NCBI RefSeq assembly: GCF_010093345.1
Contig: NZ_PDWT01000001.1
Coordinates: 620,001 to 684,000, forward strand
Length of the DNA: 64,000 nucleotides
Reading direction: 5' to 3'
From: Pseudoxanthomonas yeongjuensis
GTDB lineage: Bacteria; Pseudomonadota; Gammaproteobacteria; Xanthomonadales; Xanthomonadaceae
Part shown: in pieces, positions 61,701 to 64,000 of the stretch
How positions within the stretch are numbered: the stretch's first letter is position 1
Layout of the letters: each line of letters starts with the position of its first letter
Notes under the pieces: model-generated
Seen by the model: only the letters and a program-made list of their open reading frames with translations
What the model was told of the DNA's origin: nothing
Database searches by the model: none
Position numbers and translations under genes: made by a program

Positions 61701-62595
61701 CGCCGACTCTCCCCACCCCGCTGAGTGTGACGGTGCGTCCAGCCAGACTGCCGCCTGTCGTGCCGATGCTCAGCGAGCCGGCCGATATCGTGATGTTGTT
61801 GCCGACGTCGCCCAGCGCCGCGGCGCCGCTGGCAGACAGCGTGCCATTGACGTTGATGTCACCGACGAAGCTGTTGGTGCCCGTCAGGTTGAGGCTGCCG
61901 CCGTTGTTTACCCGGGGCGCACTGCCGAAACTGTTGTTGCCCGAGAGGACCAGCGCGCCGGCACTGACGACCACGCCGCCGGCGAAGCTGTTGTTGTTTG
62001 ACAGGGTCAGCGTACCCCCGCCGGCCTTGGTCAGCCCGCTGGTGCCATTGATCAGCGAGGAAATGGTGGCAGCGCCGGTCGTAACCGAAATGGTGGGATC
62101 CACGCCATCCAGGGTCAGGGTGCCGCCGGTGATCGAGTAACCGCTGGTCTGGAACGTGATGTTGTGGACGGTGATGGGCCCGCCCAGGGTTACGGCGCCG
62201 GCAGTGCCAGCGAAGAAGGCATCGTCCAGGGCCGCATTGTTCCACGGGCTGAAGGGACCGCTCACGCCATCGCTGTTGGTGCTCCAGAAAGCATTGCCCG
62301 TATTCCAGGTGTCGACCCCGCCCAGGCCGATGGCGGTGCCGTTGGGATCCCACCACCGGTCCGCCGCCTGCGCAGGCGCGCACAGTGCCAGCAGCGCCAT
62401 GAGGATGCCCAGGCGCAGCGGCCAAGCCTGGGCCGGCGGTGAATCTTCGAATGCGTCTTGAACCTGCGCCACGTCGGCCGCAGCGACCCGGCGGTCGATT
62501 GTCCGGCCGTTCTTGCCACCCGGGGTGGCCAACTCCGAAGCGACCACCCAGGTGCGCAAGGCCTTGGACCAGAGAATGCGGAAAATGCGGTTCAT
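49768..62595 (-). CDS. Giant autotransporter (type Va), 4275 residues
   Basis: The N-terminus M-N-R-I-F-R-I-L-W-S-K is an extended signal peptide region (ESPR), followed after about 60 residues by the hydrophobic signal ending A-P-A-Q-A. AGGAG lies before the ATG. The first half of the passenger (about 80-1800) is built of autotransporter-associated beta-strand repeats such as T-L-T-G-x-N-T-Y-T-G and G-G-x-L. The second half (about 1800-3800) has long repeats with L-G-D-G-D-D and G-A-G-N-D motifs and spaced cysteine pairs. The C-terminal barrel (about 3985-4275) ends in R-V-R-W. A surface adhesin or aggregation factor is likely. Very long open frames on the other strand are shadows. Confidence 0.92.
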   Translation of the reverse strand: MNRIFRILWSKALRTWVVASELATPGGKNGRTIDRRVAAADVAQVQDAFEDSPPAQAWPLRLGILMALLALCAPAQAADRWWDPNGTAIGLGGVDTWNTGNAFWSTNSDGVSGPFSPWNNAALDDAFFAGTAGAVTLGGPITVHNITFQTSGYSITGGTLTLDGVDPTISVTTGAATISSLINGTSGLTKAGGGTLTLSNNNSFAGGVVVSAGALVLSGNNSFGSAPRVNNGGSLNLTGTNSFVGDINVNGTLSASGAAALGDVGNNITISAGSLSIGTTGGSLAGRTVTLSGVGRVGVAGAGIGGAHFTGTGGLTVSPGVNLTDDTNNYTGSTAFNGAGGSTFTSIGNLGEASSLGAPTTVADGTIGISNPSGTTGTRTVSYVGDGDVSNRNWVLTSNGYRGAGLTNSGTGTLTLTGAISVNRTSLAQTPSFTAQTADLELLGVISGNEVAFNANAGRVLRLGDANTFASGSIGGAGKVEAATLANVGVASSLGTGGGTGISGTLSYVGAGASTNRAWGLSGTLSNDGTGALTLSGGMGLSGTATLGGSFTGADNVVSGVISGAGNLRSGGASTWVLTGTNTYTGNTIVNSGVLRAGSAGAFGASTAFVVNGGTLDMNSFDKTLTTLSGSGGTLDLGNATLTLQGATGVTASYAGNIAGSGGLTKLGASTQTLTGASTYTGDTTIGGGVLNLDFSGAGGPASGIISSASTLNMSGGRINVTGAAGENNTQTFDGVFISAGNNTINATSGTGGSLTVNLGAITRTGGLMNFNLPGSGNITTTNTALGGWATVNGTDYAKVVGGNILAFTEADYTDKDNAANWLDNEFITDVDGFFGAVNGSVQLGGLRYTVPTSTTVAVQAGETLGVDGTIIVAPSVANTNQMITGGMLTGAIGGTLGVQQNSTGNFTIASQIVDNGGSIGFTKAGTGLVTLTNANNSYTGATQVVQGTLSVTDIGNGGTASGIGASSADSANLLLEGATLRYTGTGDASDRGFTFAKSGAIISSGIEVSNAGANLIFGGLVTSIDGANFTKSGAGTLTLTNDANDFTGITTVTGGLLSVDTLANGGLVSGIGAASSASANLVLAGGGLQYTGATTSIDRGFTVGAGNGTVDVSGGATALTVSGAVVGAGRLTKNGDGTLVLSGTNTYSGGNTVNGGILRAGSTQAFGAAGGPMNLANAAGVLLDLDGFDNAIGPLSGGGANGGNVILDAATLTINGNGGNYSGVISGTGGITRAGGGTQTFNGCNNTYTGPTSLQGATVSVDCLADGGIASGIGASGSASTNLVLNSGGLNYTGDTITIDRGFQLAGGTSTIGVTDASTTLEFTGQVIGGGSLNKGGAGTLVLSGTNTSTGNTQVSGGVLRAARTNAFGPQGIMTLNNTAGVLLDLDGFDTVVTSLNGGGANGGNISLGDAVLTLSSGGTTYAGAISGTGSLIKNGGGNQALTGCNSSYTGPTVINGGSLTVSCLTDGGVSSSIGASGSAPANLVINGALRYVGSGDSTNRQFTLGANGGTIESSGTGTIDFAYGGPVTLAGANTARTLTLTGTNTGDNVFSAQLDDNGTGATSLTKTGAGTWRLTNANSTYTGVTRINGGVLSVDQMADGGLASSIGASSNAAANLVIGNGSTLRYTGAGDTTDRQFTLDTGVTFIESSGTGALQFTNTGVVSLTGTDIARTIALGGTNTGNNTLGGAIGDNGAGATTLAKNDSGTWILTGNNTFTGNTVINDGNLMIGNGGDTGNAGAGNVIVDSPTSTLSLNRRDTFTFDGTLSGPGTLAQIGTGTSVLTSASNSIGATTLSAGTLQVDGALQTPTVAMTGTSALSVNGMVQAPGGTQTVLTGDAGEQTVIVGTGGTLLASGDLGGGNDIVDLTGTLDSGTGALQLGDGDDTLVLNDGAQILGNGVDTSGGNGTDTLVVNTALGYTLDGGNIDTFDILTKQNSGELALIGDHDFSVGTNIDDGTLDVDGNLVTPTVAMADDTTLNVGGTVEGAGGAPATMIGSAGTNTINVNSGGSLVADGDLGDGADTVTLAGSLDTGAGTLGLGGGDDRLTLSDGTSIAGGGVDAGTGTNDQLVLDNALAMSFDGGQTAGFETLLKQNTGTATMTGSQSFSGGTTLAEGTLDIDGTLETPTIDLADNTALIVDGTVEGGAGTAAAITGSTGANTVTVGAGGTLLATGDLGTGNDVLDVAGTLNIGAGVFALGDGDDNFVVHDGSVVIGTVDGGAGQDTRVYDINLTVDLGALANFEGVTKTGTGTLNINGPGATDLQEVDVLAGTLNIGPAGSVVATTGNTLDTAVASGATLNVDGSFGCGAGNDTMAVSGTVSGSGTIDLCDGDDTLTLNDGAVLATAISGGTGTGDTVVLDNIGALSFDAGNTADFELLRKDNSGTATLTGAQSFVGGTTINGGVLDVDGMLETPTIALGDGTELNVDGSVQAAGGTAASISGSTGANTVTVGAGGTLLATGDLGTGVDTLDVTGTLDTGGGVFALGDGDDNFVVHDGSVVIGTVDGGAGQDTRTYDIDTAADLGALVNFEGVTKAGTGVLNINGPGATDLQEVDVLAGTLSIGPAGSVVATAGSTLDTTVASGATLNVDGSFGCGAGNDTMTVSGTVSGSGTIDLCGGDDTLTLNDGAVLATAISGGTGTGDTVVLDNAGAMAFDASNTTDFEILQKDNVGEATLMGTQSWNTVDLNEGMLTVDLSGVLYATTLNMADDTVFNVEGFASGGPLFIDSIAITGSAGVNTVVVAENSLLVAASGSSLGDGDDVLDVAGNMDVIGGAFGLGAGADTLIVHDNTSILGGIDAGDGIDNLEADISAGTAALTDLFNFESLGKTGLGTLQVNGVADFIDVEVREGTLDVAAGGIVSAQSTTVAAGATLLVNGSYSGTAGDDLLDVAGTLDTGGGAFTLGDGDDNFIVHDGTVVLGTVDGGAGLDTRTYDINASADLGALVNFEGVAKTGTGILNINGPGATDLQEVDVLGGMLNIGPSGSVVATAGSTLDTVVASGATLNVDGSYGCGAGNDTMTVSGTVSGSGTIDLCDGDDTLTLNDGAMLDNVISGGGHGTGDTVVLNNANALSFDAGNTINFEYLQKDNSGVATLTGTQSFSGGTALNEGALTVAGTLETPTVAMADDTVLNIDGSLRAAGGTAATITGSIGANTVSVGAGGTLLATGDLGAGNDTLDVAGTLDTLGGTFALGDGDDTLTIHDNTNIIGTVTAGAGNDTFNADIATIADLGAVQDFETLSKTNIGALNINGPMSSDFTTVNVLGGTLNVTAGGSVSAQTTTVAAGATLDVQGSYSGTAGDDVLDIAGTLNTGAGGLLLGDGNDTFTLHDGTVVLGSVIGGSGMDTFNTDIATTADLGAVSGFEALDKTGIGTLNITGPGVSDFSLVTVNGGTLDVTAGGSIVAASGSVLDTVVASGATLNVDGSFGCGDSDDTMTVAGTVSGTGTIDMCGGEDVLTLQDGAVLANVISGGSHGSGDTVVLDTASAFTFDAANTINFEYLQKDNAGEATLVGVQSFTGGTTVSGGTLTVAGQLETPSVAMADDTVLNVDGTLDAAGGTAVAIAGSTGVNTVTVGEGGTLLATGDLGASNDVLDVAGTLDTVDGTFVLGDGDDMLTIHDDTLIAGTVVAGAGNDTFNADITTVADLGAVQDFETLSKTGGGVLNVNGPASSDFNTVNVLGGTLNVTADGSIMAQTTTVAAGAVLDVQGSYAGTDGDDSFTSQGTVRGAFAFGGGDDTVAFIGGDPSGVTSLDGGLGSDLLSFSGLELESGTLPALTSWERVELLNNSSLNLADELDLGGGVLAIDGTSRLMAGIAAAIGGSVENAGLIDVGTNRLAISGNYTGNDGSLQLTVSPGSLSAGGLDIAGDVAGTTRVAFAGDGSDFTQGGTASILVISSPNDDLATAGGFVPAQDVIRLEGSIYPWSFGQQADNNWYLNAEAGVLPEVPGYGVLPSLGLLAAQNSDNLIHQRLAGVRGRESPQCGITPEWPVQQAGAEVIDDCRGVWVAATGSETELGANPGFEVSGDDVGLYVGVDSAFDRPGRTLRGGIYLGYRHGNYWTTGVNSTDLPGSGAAHVQIDTLVAGMYMSHTWDTGGYLNFVLTGQLPRADIRTPDGFSEHITGNSLTLSSRVGHRYRIQSDWTLEPQAQLTISAAGWGSKIDQAGKEVGFDDDLVTTARAALRIEKEIARDDGAMIRPWATLGVQKIMGQNDTSVTLMAAGATGDTQALPNHQLGASATLEVGVEAMLSRRISLFGVLSVGKQLDGTDYEQREANLGVRVRW
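51540..54015 (-). repeat. Long direct repeats inside the giant autotransporter, 1242-bp spacing
   Basis: Matching landmarks, for example the cysteine-pair module at 52321 and at 53563, are 1242 bp (414 codons) apart and flanked by similar sequence on both sides. The next related copy starts 1251 bp further, at 54814. Whole multi-motif blocks were therefore duplicated in frame. Boundaries are approximate. Confidence 0.7.
54540..56262 (-). repeat. Tandem 861-bp duplication inside the giant autotransporter
   Basis: Three separate landmarks recur exactly 861 bp (287 codons) later: 54661/55522, 54811/55672 and 55051/55912. Long stretches between them are nearly identical, so this duplication is recent compared with the 1242-bp blocks. 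Outer limits are estimated. Confidence 0.75.
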
Positions 62596-63078
62596 GACCT
62601 TGCTCCTAATGACATCCGTGTGGCGGACGCGACAATCGATGGGCGGCACAACGCCGACGTAAGCTTGCAGAACGATCAACGGCACGTAGCGCGGTCCAGG
62701 ACCGCGCAACGCTTCAATTCAGAAAGAACGGTATCGGGTGCGGTCTTGCGCGCCAGGACGGAGCCGGGCTGTGGGCCAGGCCCTGCGAAAGAGGGCAAAC
62801 AAAGTCTTTCGGGCATCGCCCCCACAGGGACGGAAGCGTAACCACAAGACGACGGACAAGACCCGCGTCGGGCAGCGGAAATCCCCCTGCAGCTTTCATC
62901 ACCATGCCCCCAAGAACGGTCGATGCAGTGTGCAACCTTCTACACCGATACGATTGAACATTCAAACCCGACACGCCCTCACGATCGAATGCTAAAAAGA
63001 ACAAGCCACCGCCGATATTGGGAAAAGTCTGAGGACCTGGACCCTTGTGGCTCGATACGAACATAGCCCCCCGCTTGC
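62596..63078. other. Upstream region of the giant autotransporter
   Basis: About 480 bp without a convincing gene. It should contain the autotransporter promoter on the minus strand; the last bases before the start hold AGGAG. One copy of a 17-bp direct repeat (63013-63029) lies here, about 420 bp upstream of the start codon. A weak open frame coupled to the HPt gene (62714-63082) has non-coding composition. Confidence 0.4.
63013..63029 (-). promoter_or_regulatory. 17-bp direct repeat, copy 1 (upstream of the giant autotransporter)
   Basis: CGATATTGGGAAAAGTC on the plus strand, identical to 63630-63646. This copy lies after the HPt gene and before the autotransporter on their strand. A shared regulator-binding site is a reasonable reading, but not proven. 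Confidence 0.4.
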
Positions 63079-63480
63079 TCACGCCACAGAATCGAGTTCA
63101 TCGACATCGGCATATGCCGCGGCGCGATCAAGGGCCCCCACGAGACGGTCGCGTGCGCAGCCAAACTGACGCGTGAAATCGCTTGAACCTGTCGCAGCAC
63201 AGGTGCGGGCACGCTCGATAGCGGACACCGCCTCGGAGATGAGCTCGTCGGCCATACTCTCTTCGCCGATTTGTCGGCACCCGATCGATATGCGATGCAC
63301 CAGCCGCAGAACCAGGAACCACTGCCCGCAGGCGGCGGCTTGTTCCATCGCCTGGAGATCCTTGCTGACCGACAGGTGGAAGACCCGCAGGATCGTCCTG
63401 ATCTTGCGGCCATCGCCTTTCAGTAGCGTTGCAAGAACGGGATACGGCGAAGTTTGTTCGTGTCCCATTTTCATATTCAT
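63079..63480 (-). CDS. Small HPt-like protein
   Basis: Protein of about 133 residues, all helical, whose middle resembles a histidine phosphotransfer domain: L-R-L-V-H-R-I-S-I-G with H62 as the possible phospho-acceptor. The residue normally two after the His-x-Leu (Lys) is Ser here, so activity is uncertain. The start could be 63480, 63474 or 63468; none has an ideal ribosome site. It lies between the giant autotransporter and a LuxR-type response regulator on the same strand. This suggests a local phosphorelay controlling the surface protein, which is inference. Confidence 0.6.
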   Translation of the reverse strand: MNMKMGHEQTSPYPVLATLLKGDGRKIRTILRVFHLSVSKDLQAMEQAAACGQWFLVLRLVHRISIGCRQIGEESMADELISEAVSAIERARTCAATGSSDFTRQFGCARDRLVGALDRAAAYADVDELDSVA

Positions 63481-63796
63481 GCCTTGGACCATCATCGCTT
63501 GGGAGTGCAGGCGCAACCTGCGCGCAAGGAATTTTTGCCCTGCTATTGGGCGCTCCCCCGCATCGGGGCATTGTGGCCACGCCCTGGTTTTCTCGCTTGA
63601 AAGCCATCGTAGGGCCAAGCATCAGGAAACGATATTGGGAAAAGTCCTAGCGCGTAGCAGGCGCTTTCCTTCGAGACGCGTCGCTTCGCGCCCCCGGCAC
63701 GCGATATGGTGCGCAACCAGTGCCCTGTCATCGCTTCGGGGGGGGAAGGGGGGGAATCACACCCCGACCCTGCGCGGCACGACAGCGCCTTCAGAC
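63481..63796. other. Intergenic region between the regulator and HPt genes
   Basis: Non-coding as far as I can see. It holds the second copy of the 17-bp repeat at 63630-63646, about 150 bp upstream of the HPt start, and G-runs near 63739-63754. It presumably holds the HPt promoter. Confidence 0.4.
63630..63646 (-). promoter_or_regulatory. 17-bp direct repeat, copy 2 (upstream of the HPt gene)
   Basis: Identical to 63013-63029 in sequence and orientation. On the minus strand it lies about 150 bp before the HPt start, in promoter range. Both copies precede genes of the same putative surface-protein locus. Confidence 0.4.
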
Positions 63797-64000
63797 TCAG
63801 TCTGCCAACAGGTAATCCAGACCGTGGTTCGCCAAATAAGGGCCAATCTCTGTGTTGGCGCGCAACCCCAGCTTACGCAGTGCGTTGTACTTGTGGGTCG
63901 TGACGGTCTTGTAGCTGCGCTCGCTATCGATCGCCAATGCCTGCAGGTTGTTTCCCTTGGCGAGCGCTATGAGAATGCCTTGTTCGGCTGCCGTCAGACG
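63797..64000 (-). CDS. LuxR/RcsB-type response regulator, C-terminal part (5' end outside window)
   Basis: The last 67 residues and stop of a gene that continues past the right edge. They form a LuxR-family helix-turn-helix: L-T-A-A-E-Q-G-I-L near the start, then R-S-Y-K-T-V-T-T-H-K-Y-N-A-L-R-K-L-G. The Lys-rich recognition region and the tail I-G-P-Y-L resemble RcsB and its relatives. A receiver domain is expected off-window but cannot be seen. Position beside an HPt-like gene supports a phosphorelay. Confidence 0.88.
   Translation of the reverse strand, partial: RLTAAEQGILIALAKGNNLQALAIDSERSYKTVTTHKYNALRKLGLRANTEIGPYLANHGLDYLLAD

Noticed and set aside
55114-62001. Plus-strand open frame of about 2295 codons inside the giant autotransporter
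   Set aside because: It is antisense to a well-supported gene with ESPR, repeats and barrel. Its translation is low-complexity and arises from the GC-rich repeat and codon bias. The same applies to the 1323-codon frame at 50449-54420.
62714-63082. Minus-strand frame of 122 codons whose GTG overlaps the HPt stop
   Set aside because: The overlap looks like coupling, but the composition (Gly-, Pro- and Trp-containing, no periodicity) is that of non-coding DNA and no domain is visible.

Overview
This 64 kb window is a GC-rich chromosomal segment of a gammaproteobacterium, most likely of the Xanthomonadaceae/Lysobacteraceae (Xanthomonas, Lysobacter, Luteimonas, Pseudoxanthomonas type). The main evidence is a diffusible-signal-factor (DSF) locus in Xanthomonas order: rpfC (cut by the left edge), convergent rpfF, then rpfB, then the aconitase gene known there as rpfA. 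Housekeeping blocks, GTAG-headed REP-like inverted repeats and large type V secretion genes fit the same group. I cannot name the genus or species.

Layout. (1) 1-5.7 kb: DSF signalling (rpfC, rpfF, rpfB), a small lipoprotein and a small secreted protein. (2) 5.9-12.2 kb: acnA and acnB, diverging around an AbrB-like antitoxin / PIN toxin pair with a clear operator-promoter. (3) 12.3-15.4 kb: nudJ-mnmA-hflD (tRNA thiolation neighbourhood), a YbjN-like secreted protein, and clpS. (4) 15.6-21.2 kb: clpA, infA, aat (with clpS, the N-degron degradation cluster), then a FemAB-like protein and a GNAT coupled to trxB. (5) 22.5-29.8 kb: ftsK, a DUF3857/transglutaminase protein, lolA, rarA, crcB. (6) 30.1-34.5 kb: a five-gene, tightly packed Fap-like amyloid secretion operon whose first gene encodes a glycine-rich exported protein. 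(7) 34.5-41.7 kb: a Cfa-like methyltransferase, a DUF4124 protein, an IS3-family transposase remnant, a ToxR/CadC-like membrane regulator with a TPR-like region, and an M4 metalloprotease. (8) 41.8-49.4 kb: a 1640-residue autotransporter followed by TIGR03032, EF-hand and GNAT-like genes, and an XRE regulator. (9) 49.8-64 kb: a 4275-residue autotransporter, a small HPt-like protein and the end of a LuxR/RcsB-type response regulator cut by the right edge.

The first 30 kb is mostly conserved core genome. The accessory interest lies from 30 kb onward: three surface or secretion systems with local regulators. The best candidate for undescribed biology is the Fap-like operon. Two of its Sec-exported partner proteins carry the same double-glycine motif, V-D-P-x-x-L-x-x-[LM]-R-G-G. 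They directly flank a periplasmic C39 peptidase, the enzyme family that cuts after Gly-Gly. The second candidate is the giant autotransporter, which combines autotransporter beta-strand repeats, RTX-like G-D-G-D motifs and regularly spaced cysteine pairs.
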